A stretch of DNA of 64,000 bases from Mycobacterium spongiae (GTDB lineage: Bacteria > Actinomycetota > Actinomycetes > Mycobacteriales > Mycobacteriaceae). Every line of letters starts with the position of its first letter. Positions within the stretch are counted from its first letter, which is position 1. Made by a program: the position numbers and the translations under genes. Positions 26,697-35,669 of the stretch are shown one piece after another. Below the pieces are notes generated by a model, which worked only from the letters and a program-made list of their open reading frames with translations, searched no databases and had not been told where the DNA came from. The DNA is taken from the NCBI RefSeq assembly GCF_018278905.1, contig NZ_CP046600.1, forward strand, positions 1,178,001 through 1,242,000, in the 5' to 3' direction.

Positions 26697-28721
26697 ATGG
26701 GCATAATGCGGCCGCTTGGTCCCTACGCGGAGGAGATGCTCGAACCCGGGGGGTGGCCCGAGGTCGATGAGGACGAGTTGTTTGAACGCGCACAACAGTT
26801 CACCGAGGTACGAGCGCAGTTGGTCGACGTGCATTCGACGTGTCGGCAGCAGATGTCGCAGATCTTCGAAGGTGGTGTCTGGGCGGGCGGTGCCGCCGGC
26901 GCTGCCCACGCCAAGCTCCTCGACTACAGCCTTCGGTTGCAAGAACTGGTGACGGAGCTCGAGCAGCTGTCGGAATGGCACGACCAGATCGCCGCGTCGA
27001 TCACGCAGACGAAGTTGGAGATCTACGACGCCGTGCTGGAGGCTCAAATTGAGATACAAGTCCTAGAGACCGACCCCGCGGAACTCCCCGCGATCGAAGG
27101 ATTGGTGGCTGCGGTGAACGCAATGAACGTCATCCTGGTCACCGCTCTTGGCGAGGAGATTCAAGAAGGCTTGAGCTTGTTCCCGGAGGTCATGTTCGGC
27201 GAGATCACCCCGGATCAACCAGAGAGTTTGGTTGCCAGCCCCACCCCGAGCGACACGCCAGTCGCACCATCCCCAGCATCCTCGGAAGCCCTACCCGGCC
27301 GGATGCAACCGGTACCTGGAGAGCCAGCGCCGGCTCCGAGTGGGCCGCCGGCTGCCGCCCCGCGGCCAACGGAGTTGCCGCCACTTGCCGCCCCACAGCT
27401 GACTCCGGCAATGCACGCACCCCTGACGGCTCATCCTGCAGGCTCCACTCGGCCGGTGCCGCGCGACCCAGCCGCCGAGCCGCCCGCACCGGTGGGTCCG
27501 GTCGCGGCACCACCGCGGCCGTCGGCGGCCGGGCCAGGCAACGGCGAACCGCCAAGCGAGTTGGGGACCGGGTCGCCGAGCCATGGGCTCCCGCCCGGAC
27601 GGAGTCCATTGCCACCCCAGGCTCCGGCCGCGCCAGCTGCCGCACCCGCCGCGGCGGCACGCTTATCCACCCCGCCGATGGCGTCGACGATGTCAATGGC
27701 GCCTGTCGCATCCGGCGGTGCCGCCGCTGGCCAGGGCGTAGGGTCGTCTGCTCCGATCGTACGGGCTGGCTCGGGCGGTCCGCCCGCCACGCCACCAGCG
27801 GGATCGGCCAGCAAGGCTCCGGGGCTCATGCGGCCCGATGCGGGCCCGAGTCTGGCCGCTCCGACCCCGTCGGCGAGTGCAGGTGTACTCACGTCGATCC
27901 CGGTCTCGGTGGCGCGCGCCGCCCGCGACGCCGTTGCCGTGGCCACGACCGCTCGTCGGACGGATGACCCTGATCCGCTGCGGCTGGCGCGGCGGATCGC
28001 GGCCGCTTTGAACGCTCCCGACAGTGGCGGCGTGGGCGATTTCGGGTTCTGGTGGGTCACCGCCGTGACCACCGACGACGCGATCGTGGTGGCCAACAGC
28101 TATGGGCTGGCCTACATTCCCGCCGGCGTGCAGCTGCCGAAGCCGGTTCGCATGGCCAGCGCCGACGAGGCCATCCCAGCCTCCGACCGGGCGCGCTGGG
28201 CGACCCACCCGGTGATCGCGGTGCAGGGCTGGGCGGACCATCGCAACACTTGGCTGCGCGCGGTGATCGCGACCGAGGAGCAGCTGGCCAATTCCGATCC
28301 CGGAGCGCCCAAAATGGTGCTCGAATCGGACGACATCCCGGCCACCGGCACAATGGGCGGCCGATCGCGCCTGGAGGTGGTGGCTCCTGAGGCGGCGGGC
28401 CAGCTGGCAGCGACCCCTGATGATCGTCTGATCGACCTGTTGCCGCCACCGCCGGTAGCCGTCGATCCGCCGGCGGATCAACGCCACACGTTGTGGTTCG
28501 AGGTTCTCAAACCGTTGACCAGCGACGCCGCGGGTCGCGACAGCGCACATCTGGGCGCGTTCCACCGCTACGCTGCCCACGCCCAGGAAGTCATCCTCGG
28601 GCAGGCGCATACCGCGGTCGATTTCGCCGCCCAACGCGCCGCCGTTGCCGAATGGCTGTACTGGCAGCACATCACCGGGCTGCTCGACGCCACCTCTGCC
28701 GGGGCCAAGGTTCCTGTTTGA
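26697..28721 (+). CDS. EspK-like secretion chaperone
   Basis: This 674-residue protein matches EspK (Rv3879c, 729 aa) at both ends. The N-terminal helical domain (about 1-170) begins RPLGPYAEEMLEPGGWPE and includes FEGGVWAGGAA. A long proline/alanine linker (about 180-400) follows. The C-terminal domain has IPVSVARAARDAV, RLARRIAAALNAP and VANSYGLAYIPAGVQLP. EspK binds EspB and helps its export in ESX-1, so its place directly after an espB homologue is functionally sensible. GGGAGG precedes the ATG, and the gene ends the cassette. Confidence 0.92.
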   Translation: MGIMRPLGPYAEEMLEPGGWPEVDEDELFERAQQFTEVRAQLVDVHSTCRQQMSQIFEGGVWAGGAAGAAHAKLLDYSLRLQELVTELEQLSEWHDQIAASITQTKLEIYDAVLEAQIEIQVLETDPAELPAIEGLVAAVNAMNVILVTALGEEIQEGLSLFPEVMFGEITPDQPESLVASPTPSDTPVAPSPASSEALPGRMQPVPGEPAPAPSGPPAAAPRPTELPPLAAPQLTPAMHAPLTAHPAGSTRPVPRDPAAEPPAPVGPVAAPPRPSAAGPGNGEPPSELGTGSPSHGLPPGRSPLPPQAPAAPAAAPAAAARLSTPPMASTMSMAPVASGGAAAGQGVGSSAPIVRAGSGGPPATPPAGSASKAPGLMRPDAGPSLAAPTPSASAGVLTSIPVSVARAARDAVAVATTARRTDDPDPLRLARRIAAALNAPDSGGVGDFGFWWVTAVTTDDAIVVANSYGLAYIPAGVQLPKPVRMASADEAIPASDRARWATHPVIAVQGWADHRNTWLRAVIATEEQLANSDPGAPKMVLESDDIPATGTMGGRSRLEVVAPEAAGQLAATPDDRLIDLLPPPPVAVDPPADQRHTLWFEVLKPLTSDAAGRDSAHLGAFHRYAAHAQEVILGQAHTAVDFAAQRAAVAEWLYWQHITGLLDATSAGAKVPV

Positions 28722-28770
28722 ACAAGATCACGGCGCTTGACGATTGTCGGAGGGCGGGTGTTTACTTGAT

Positions 28771-28786
28771 TCGAACATATGTTCGA
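28771..28786. promoter_or_regulatory. LexA (SOS) box of imuA'-imuB
   Basis: TCGAACATATGTTCGA is a perfect palindrome fitting the mycobacterial consensus TCGAAC-N4-GTTCGA, 46 bp upstream of the imuA' start. Confidence 0.92.
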
Positions 28787-28831
28787 GTAAGTGGGATTCG
28801 AGTAAGTTGAAGATGTCGGTAGGAGACGGTC

Positions 28832-29485
28832 GTGGCTGTGGCTTTCGCCTCCGACCAGCGCCTTGAGAATCGTGATGAGCAGCTTGAATCATTACGACGG
28901 CAGATGGCTGGGATATCGGGGATATCCGGGAAGGCCTTCGCCCAATCGGATGGCCTGTTGGCGGATTCGGCCGGGCCGGAGTTGGTACCCCGGGGCGCGG
29001 TAGCGGTGCTGTCGGGTGCCCGGTCACTGCTGCTGAGGATGGTTGCCGCGGTAACCGCGGCCGGAGGCAACGTCGCTATCGTCGGCCAGCCGGATATCGG
29101 CTTGCTGGCCGCCGTGGAGTTGGGGGCGGATCTGAGTCGGCTGGCGGTGATACCGGATCCGGGCACCGATCCGGTGGAGGTGGCCGCGGTGCTCATCGAC
29201 GGTATGGATCTGGTGGTGCTCGGTCTGGGTGGGCGCCGGGTGACGCGCACCCGGGCGCGGGCGGTGGTGGCCCGGGCTCGTCATAAGGGGTGCACCCTGC
29301 TGGTCATCGATGGCGACTGGCAGGGGGCGCCGAGGCGACTGCAGGCCCAGGTGTGCGGCTATGAGATCACGGCGGGCAATCGCGGCATACCCACGCCCGG
29401 ATTCGGACGGATCAGTGCGGTGCGGCTACAGATCAGCGGGGTGGGTGCGGCGGGGCGAGCGATCGGTCGGGCTCGTACCGGGTGA
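28832..29485 (+). CDS. imuA': ImuA', mutasome accessory protein
   Basis: The 217-residue product is the RecA-like-fold ImuA' (M. tuberculosis Rv3395c). The core includes [34 protein letters not shown] and [27 protein letters not shown]; no intact Walker A is seen. It is SOS-induced and bridges ImuB and DnaE2 in translesion synthesis. The start is GTG 28832, with AGGAG 7 nt upstream. imuB begins 3 nt after its stop. Confidence 0.92.
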   Translation: MAVAFASDQRLENRDEQLESLRRQMAGISGISGKAFAQSDGLLADSAGPELVPRGAVAVLSGARSLLLRMVAAVTAAGGNVAIVGQPDIGLLAAVELGADLSRLAVIPDPGTDPVEVAAVLIDGMDLVVLGLGGRRVTRTRARAVVARARHKGCTLLVIDGDWQGAPRRLQAQVCGYEITAGNRGIPTPGFGRISAVRLQISGVGAAGRAIGRARTG

Positions 29486-29488
29486 GTT

Positions 29489-31063
29489 GTGGTGGTCTCT
29501 TCCCGAGTGCTGGCGATCTGGTGCATGGACTGGCCGGCGGTCGCAGCGGCCGCAGCCGCCGACCAACCCGCAACGGCTCCGGTTGCGGTCACTTTGGCAA
29601 ACCGGGTGATTGCCTGCTCGGCGAGCGCGCGGGCCGCCGGAGTGCGACGGGGGCTGCGGCGCCGGGAGGCGGCGTCGCGTTGTCCGCAACTGCATATCGC
29701 AACCGCCGACGCTGACCGCGACGCCCGCTTCTTTGAAGCGGTGATCGTGGCGGTCGACGATCTGGTGCCCCGCGCCGAGGTGCTGCGGCCTGGGCTCCTG
29801 GTTTTGCCGGTGCGCGGGGCGGTGCGCTTTTTCGGGTCCGAGCAGCAGGTGGCCGAGCGGCTGATCGATGCGGTGGCCGCAGCTGGCGCCGAATGCCAAG
29901 TCGGGATCGCCGATCGGTTGTCCACCGCGGTCTTCGCTGCGCGCACGGGCCGGATTGTCGAGCCGGGAGGTGACGCACAGTTCCTGTCAGTGTTGTCTAT
30001 CCGGCAGCTTGCCACTGAGCCGAGTTTGTCCGGTCCGCAGCGCGATGAGCTCACGGATCTGTTGTGGCGGATGGGGATCCGCACTATCGGGCAATTTGCA
30101 GCGCTGTCGGTTACCGACGTGGCTTCTCGGTTCGGTACCGACGCGGTGGTCGCGCATCGGTTTGCCCGCGGCGAACGGGAGCGGGGGCCGTCCGGGCGGG
30201 AGCTGGCGCCGGAACGTGATGCCGAACTGTACTGCGATCCGCCCATAGACCGGGTTGATGCGGCGGCATTCGCCGGGCGCTCGCTGGCCAGTACGTTGCA
30301 TCAGACGCTGATGGCCGCCGGAGTGGGATGCACCCGGCTGGCGATTCACGCGATCACCGCCAATGGCGAAGAGCTGAGCCGGGTGTGGCGGTGTGCTGAG
30401 CCGTTGACCGAGGACGCCACCGCCGACCGGGTGCGCTGGCAACTGGACGGGTGGTTAAGTAACCGGTCCGCCCATGATGCCCCGACGGCAGCACTGACGC
30501 TCCTACGACTGCAGGCGATCGAGGTGGTGTCCGCCGAGGCGCTGCAATTGCCGTTGTGGGGCGGCTTGGGTTCCGGGGGTGAGGAGGACAGGCTTCGGGC
30601 GCATCGTGCTCTCGTGCGGGTGCAGGGCCTGCTCGGTCCGGAGGCGGTGCGGGTGCCGGTGCTCAGTGGCGGCCGCGGGCCGGCCGAACGCATCACATTT
30701 GCCCCGCTGGGTGACGAGCCGGTGCCGCAGGCCGACCCCGGTCAGCCGTGGCCGGGTCAACTGCCCGGGCCGTCGCCGGCGGTGCTGGTCGATGACCCGG
30801 TGGAATTGCTTGACGAGCAGGGAAATCCGGTAAGGGTGACCGCGCGGGGGATGTTTTCTGCCGATCCGGCGCGACTGATCTTCCGTGGCCGAGACGACCG
30901 GCTGCACTGGTGGTCTGTGCCGTGGCCGGTCGACGAGCGATGGTGGGATCCGGATCGGGCAGGCGGCCGCACCGCGCGGGCCCAGGTATTGCTGGAGGGC
31001 GACCGGGCGCTGCTGCTGTGCTACCGCCGGCGGCGGTGGTACCTCGAGGGGATCTACGAATAA
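29489..31063 (+). CDS. imuB: ImuB, Y-family polymerase-like mutasome subunit
   Basis: The 524-residue Y-family protein (M. tuberculosis Rv3394c) has palm and finger regions in the first 230 residues, with the helix-hairpin region LLWRMGIRTIGQFAAL. The catalytic motif around CMDWPAVAAA departs from the DMDAFFASVE of active Y-polymerases, in line with ImuB being non-catalytic. The beta-clamp-binding motif QLPLWG is present near residue 352. It recruits DnaE2 to the clamp during induced mutagenesis. It starts with GTG immediately after imuA', and converges on iunH with 1 bp between. Confidence 0.93.
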   Translation: MVVSSRVLAIWCMDWPAVAAAAAADQPATAPVAVTLANRVIACSASARAAGVRRGLRRREAASRCPQLHIATADADRDARFFEAVIVAVDDLVPRAEVLRPGLLVLPVRGAVRFFGSEQQVAERLIDAVAAAGAECQVGIADRLSTAVFAARTGRIVEPGGDAQFLSVLSIRQLATEPSLSGPQRDELTDLLWRMGIRTIGQFAALSVTDVASRFGTDAVVAHRFARGERERGPSGRELAPERDAELYCDPPIDRVDAAAFAGRSLASTLHQTLMAAGVGCTRLAIHAITANGEELSRVWRCAEPLTEDATADRVRWQLDGWLSNRSAHDAPTAALTLLRLQAIEVVSAEALQLPLWGGLGSGGEEDRLRAHRALVRVQGLLGPEAVRVPVLSGGRGPAERITFAPLGDEPVPQADPGQPWPGQLPGPSPAVLVDDPVELLDEQGNPVRVTARGMFSADPARLIFRGRDDRLHWWSVPWPVDERWWDPDRAGGRTARAQVLLEGDRALLLCYRRRRWYLEGIYE

Positions 31064-31064
31064 C

Positions 31065-32030
31065 TCACGCTGAGCGTGGGTTACCTATTCGTCGCGCCAA
31101 CGCTGCGACTCGCTCAATGAACCGGTCGAAGAACGCTGCGGGGTCGACACCAATGCCAATGCGCACGTTGGGTTCTCGGCTACCTGACCAATCCGCGACT
31201 GTCGTGCCGCGGGTAGCTGGATCGCTCAACGTGACATCCACCGCAGCCGCTCGCGTCGATGCGAGCTGAGGATCAAGTGCGACCGCTGCGGCCAGCGGAT
31301 CGTGCAGGTACGCCAGATACCCATATCCGCGGTCGCGGTGGACCTCGAAGTAGAACTGCATCGCATCCTCGATCACCCGGACCAGGGCAGACTCGCCCGC
31401 GGCCGACAACAGCCTGGCGAGGATGTCCGGCGTCATCACGACGTGACGGGTGAGGTCTAATCCGCACACGATCGGAAGTCGTTGTTGCCCAGCCCAGGCC
31501 GCGAACACCTCACTGGCTGCCTCGGGGTCCACCCTGATATTCCATTCAGCCGCCGGATCGGTGTCGCTGCCGAACTCGCCGCCCATGATCACCAGCCGGC
31601 GTAGCAGTGTCGGTAGCGCGGGTTCGGCCCGCAGCGCCAGCGCCAGGTTGGTCAATGGGCCGGTCGCCAGGCCGATCAGTTCCCCGCGGTGTCTGTGCGC
31701 CGCGCCTACCCAGGCAGCCACGGCATCGTAGCTGGTCAGCTGGCGCTCGGTGGGGGGCAGGTCGGCATAGCCTAAACCCTTGGGGCCGTGAACGTTACCG
31801 CGAGCTGGCCATCCGCCGCTTAACGGCCGGTCAGCGCCCTTGGACACCGGAATGTCGGTCGCCCGGCACAATTCGAGCAGGCCGAGGTTGTTCGCGCACA
31901 CCTGATCCACCGAGATATTTCCGCCGGTCGATGCGATGCCGACAAGATCGGCGTCGGCACTGGCCAGCAGGTATATCAACGCCATCGCGTCGTCGATGCC
32001 GGTGTCGACGTCGGCAAACACGGGGTTCAT
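31065..32030 (-). CDS. iunH: Inosine-uridine-preferring nucleoside hydrolase
   Basis: This 321-residue hydrolase splits purine or pyrimidine ribonucleosides into base and ribose. The N-terminal FADVDTGIDDAMAL supplies the Ca2+-binding aspartates, with GPLTNLALAL and the catalytic-region LAYLHDPLAA further on. ATG 32030 was chosen because a TATCGT box (minus strand) ends 7 nt before it, so the transcript is probably leaderless; GTG 32039 is the alternative. It diverges from the cmaA1 relic, as in M. tuberculosis (Rv3393/Rv3392c). Confidence 0.92.
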   Translation of the reverse strand: MNPVFADVDTGIDDAMALIYLLASADADLVGIASTGGNISVDQVCANNLGLLELCRATDIPVSKGADRPLSGGWPARGNVHGPKGLGYADLPPTERQLTSYDAVAAWVGAAHRHRGELIGLATGPLTNLALALRAEPALPTLLRRLVIMGGEFGSDTDPAAEWNIRVDPEAASEVFAAWAGQQRLPIVCGLDLTRHVVMTPDILARLLSAAGESALVRVIEDAMQFYFEVHRDRGYGYLAYLHDPLAAAVALDPQLASTRAAAVDVTLSDPATRGTTVADWSGSREPNVRIGIGVDPAAFFDRFIERVAALARRIGNPRSA

Positions 32031-32064
32031 CGCGGTCACGATACGCCGCGACTACGCTGTCGTA

Positions 32065-32690
<626 letters not shown>

Positions 32691-32735
32691 CTGTCTGGCC
32701 CTGGTGATCCGGCCCGAGTGATCAGCCCCCCGTGA

Positions 32736-33443
32736 TCAGAAGTCGCGGATGCTGTCCCAGGTCACCAGCTTCCAGCCAGTAGTCGGATTGCCCGTGATCA
32801 CTACCCGGCCGATATTGGGCAGCGGGTGGGTGGTCAGCAGGCTTTGCCTGGGATTTGTCACGTTCATCAGTGTCCAGACCATGATTGCTGTTCCTTGTGA
32901 GAACACGACCGGCTTGTTGTGGCCACTGTCGTAGATCTCGCGGACGGCCGCGCTGAAGTGGGAATTGAACTCGGTGCCGCTGATTGACCCCGGAATGGTG
33001 TTGCCGACATCGCCGACCAGCCAGTCCGCAGGGGCCAGCAAGTACGTCGAGTTGGCCATCGACTCGGGTTTGCCGTTGAACCAGCCGGCATCGATGGCTT
33101 GCAGGCCTTCGAGAATCTCGACTTGCTTGCCGAGTTCGCTGGCTAGGGGCCCTGCGGTTTGCTGCGCCGCTGCGATGGGGGAGGAATAGATGCTGTCGAC
33201 GTCGTTGCGAGAAATATGACGCGCCACCTGGCGGGCTTGTCCTTTGCCTTCGGTGGTGAGGCCAGAACCGGGCATGTCGGTATCGATGATCCCGTCGGCA
33301 TTGGCTTGGGTTTGCGCGTTCCGGATGAAGGTCAAGGTGATGCTGCGTGGCTGCGGCGTGCCACTGCAGGCGGCGACGACTAGTGTCGCGACGATCATGG
33401 CGAAGAATTTCGAGGCTTTCCACATCATGGTGCGCTTGGGCAT
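32736..33443 (-). CDS. lpqD: LpqD, histidine-phosphatase-fold lipoprotein
   Basis: The 235-residue protein (M. tuberculosis Rv3390, 236 aa) has a signal peptide with lipobox VVAAC near residue 26, so it is anchored to the outer face of the membrane. The rest has the phosphoglycerate-mutase/histidine-phosphatase fold, with IYSSPIAAAQQTA and a C-terminal THPLPNIGRVV. The catalytic RHG is replaced by RNA (FIRNAQTQAN), removing the phospho-accepting histidine, and the M. tuberculosis protein has the same change. It is therefore probably a non-catalytic or altered member. It diverges from htdY. Confidence 0.9.
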   Translation of the reverse strand: MPKRTMMWKASKFFAMIVATLVVAACSGTPQPRSITLTFIRNAQTQANADGIIDTDMPGSGLTTEGKGQARQVARHISRNDVDSIYSSPIAAAQQTAGPLASELGKQVEILEGLQAIDAGWFNGKPESMANSTYLLAPADWLVGDVGNTIPGSISGTEFNSHFSAAVREIYDSGHNKPVVFSQGTAIMVWTLMNVTNPRQSLLTTHPLPNIGRVVITGNPTTGWKLVTWDSIRDF

Positions 33444-33537
33444 GGCGATAGCCTGCCCTGCCGATGGGGTCGGTGTGAAGGGTTTGCGATGGTTGAGTGC
33501 AGAAAAGGCTTGATTTTTTTATCGAAAGGAGCCCCGC

Positions 33538-34410
33538 ATGGCGATCGATCCTCATTCCATCGGAGCGGCCACCGAGCCGACGTTATTCGAATGGACCGAA
33601 CGCGACACCCTGCTCTACGCGCTCGGTGTCGGCGCCGGCACCGAGGAGCTGGCGTTCACCACCGAGAACAGCCACGGCATCGACCAGCAGGTGTTGCCCA
33701 CCTACGCGGTAATCTGTTGCCCGGCCTTCGGGGCTGCGGCGAAGATCGGCAAGTTCAACTGGGCCACGCTGTTGCACGGCTCACAGACCATCCGGTTGCA
33801 TGCACCGTTGCCACCAACGGGACAGCTCTCGGTAGTCAGTGAGGTCGCCGATATTCAGGACAAAGGCGAGGGCAAGAACGCCATCGTGGTGCTGCGCGGC
33901 CGCGGCAGTGATCCGCAGACGGGTTCGCTGGTCGCCGAGACGCTCGCCACGCTCGTGCTGCGGGGCCAGGGCGGCTTCGGGGGAGCGCGGGGTGAGCGGC
34001 CGGGCGCACCGGAGATCCCCGACCGCGATCCCGACGCCCGAGTCGACTTGCCCACCCGTGAGGATCAGGCGCTCATCTATCGCCTGTCCGGTGACCGTAA
34101 CCCGCTGCACAGTGACCCCTGGTTCGCTAAGGAGATGGCCGGTTTCCCCACGCCGATCCTGCACGGGCTGTGCACCTACGGGGTGGCGGGTCGCGCGCTG
34201 GTCGCTGAGCTTGGCAACGGGGTCGCTGCCAACATCACCTCGATTACGGCGCGCTTCACCAAGCCGGTGTTTCCCGGCGAGACACTGAGCACCCTCATCT
34301 GGCGTACCGAGCCGGGTCGGGCGGTGTACCGCACCGAGGTTGCCGCGGCCGACGGCACCGACGACCGAGTGGTGCTCGAAGACGGCGCCGTCGAATACGT
34401 GCAGACCTGA
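33538..34410 (+). CDS. htdY: HtdY, (R)-3-hydroxyacyl-CoA dehydratase (MaoC family)
   Basis: The 290-residue hot-dog-fold protein (M. tuberculosis Rv3389c, 290 aa) hydrates or dehydrates enoyl-CoA. It is a two-domain MaoC/hydratase-2 enzyme: an N-terminal half without motif and a C-terminal half with the hydratase-2 motif YRLSGDRNPLHSDPWFAK and GFPTPILHGLC, where Asp and His are catalytic. AAAGGAG lies 8 nt before ATG 33538. It converges with otsB2. Confidence 0.94.
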   Translation: MAIDPHSIGAATEPTLFEWTERDTLLYALGVGAGTEELAFTTENSHGIDQQVLPTYAVICCPAFGAAAKIGKFNWATLLHGSQTIRLHAPLPPTGQLSVVSEVADIQDKGEGKNAIVVLRGRGSDPQTGSLVAETLATLVLRGQGGFGGARGERPGAPEIPDRDPDARVDLPTREDQALIYRLSGDRNPLHSDPWFAKEMAGFPTPILHGLCTYGVAGRALVAELGNGVAANITSITARFTKPVFPGETLSTLIWRTEPGRAVYRTEVAAADGTDDRVVLEDGAVEYVQT

Positions 34411-34437
34411 CCGAGGCCCGGCCCCGATAGGCGTCGG

Positions 34438-35625
34438 TTAGGTCTCCTCCGGCGTCTTGCGACCGCCGCTGAGCTGACGGGCCAGCCGGTTGGTGAACTC
34501 AGCGACCTCTGCGGGGCTGTCCAGCGCGAACAGCGCCGCGGTCGCACGGTCGCCGTCGTCGGTGTGCCGCACGACGATCGGAATGCCGTCGTCGTGAACC
34601 GCGTCGAACGCGTCCTCATCGGTGATGTCGTCGCCGAGATAGACCGGCACGAGCCCGGCGCAGTCCGAAGACTGCAACTGGCCCATCACCCAGCGCAGTG
34701 TTTTCCCTTTGTCCCAGTTGACATCCGGACGTAGCTCGATGACTTCGCGGCCCGTCGTCACCCGCAAGGCGTGATGCTGGCCGGCCGCGCGCACTGCCGC
34801 GGACACCGCGTCCACGTGGTCGCGTGCCGCGTTGCGATAGTGCACCGCGACGCCAAACCGCTTGTGCTCCACCACAACGCCGGGGATGGATCCGAGTCGA
34901 TCACGCAGCTGGGCCGCTGCTTGTTCAAGAACCGGTATCGCGGCGGCGGCGGCGTCGTTGTGGTGGTGCGTTCCGTCGGGTGCTGTCAGCTCGAAACCAT
35001 GACTACCCGCATACCAAATGCCGGGCAGGCCAACTCGCGTGGACACGTCTGCAAGATCGCGGCCGCTGAGCACGGCGACCGGACACACTGCGGCCAACGC
35101 CTGCAGGGCCTCGGAAGCACCGACCGCGGGCTTGGCCGCGTTGGCATCGTCGACGATGTCCGACAGCGTGCCGTCGAAGTCGAAGAATACTGCGGGCTGG
35201 TGGGCGACGAGGCGGTTGGCCAGCCCGGCGGCGTGCAAGGCATCGGGGACCTGTGACATTCGCAGGTCCCCGGTTCGCACGCTGATCTCGTCCGGGTCGG
35301 TGATGATTGTGTCGGCGCCACAGCGGCGCAATTCGTCCCCGTCTCCGGTGTGGTCGACACCGACAACCAGGGCGAATCCGCTGTCGCGCGCAAGTGCGAC
35401 GCCGGCGGCGTCAGCGGTGATGACAGCGCATCGACCCGGCCGGACGGCCAGGCCATTGGCCGCGTCAATGAGGACGTCGGGGTTGTCGGACGAGGAGAAG
35501 ACGCCGGTGCCCAGCCCGGCATGGTGCAGTTGCTCCAGCAGCGCACGCGTGGACCCCAACGCGGTGTTGAGTAGCACCGCGTCGAGGCGGCGCGGGTCGA
35601 TGGTGACCGGTCCCAACTTGCGCAC
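34438..35625 (-). CDS. otsB2: OtsB2, trehalose-6-phosphate phosphatase
   Basis: OtsB2 makes free trehalose from trehalose 6-phosphate, feeding cell-wall mycolate carriers. From GTG 35625 the product is 395 residues (M. tuberculosis Rv3372, 391). An N-terminal degenerate HAD-like domain (about 1-125) precedes the catalytic HAD domain, with the nucleophile motif FFDFDGTLSDI, the cap region and the metal-binding YLGDDITDEDAF. GTG 35649, eight codons earlier, is possible, but homologues begin at VRKLGPVTIDP. It lies just before the acyltransferase gene on the same strand. Confidence 0.94.
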   Translation of the reverse strand: MRKLGPVTIDPRRLDAVLLNTALGSTRALLEQLHHAGLGTGVFSSSDNPDVLIDAANGLAVRPGRCAVITADAAGVALARDSGFALVVGVDHTGDGDELRRCGADTIITDPDEISVRTGDLRMSQVPDALHAAGLANRLVAHQPAVFFDFDGTLSDIVDDANAAKPAVGASEALQALAAVCPVAVLSGRDLADVSTRVGLPGIWYAGSHGFELTAPDGTHHHNDAAAAAIPVLEQAAAQLRDRLGSIPGVVVEHKRFGVAVHYRNAARDHVDAVSAAVRAAGQHHALRVTTGREVIELRPDVNWDKGKTLRWVMGQLQSSDCAGLVPVYLGDDITDEDAFDAVHDDGIPIVVRHTDDGDRATAALFALDSPAEVAEFTNRLARQLSGGRKTPEET

Positions 35626-35669
35626 GCCCCACTTTCTCACGGCGCGCAATGCCGCGGAGACAGCCTGGG

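Noticed and set aside
31064..31080. Hairpin (CTCACGC-TGA-GCGTGGG) between imuB and iunH as a terminator
   Set aside because: The stem is short and imperfect, has no T-run, and lies partly inside the iunH coding end; too weak to annotate.
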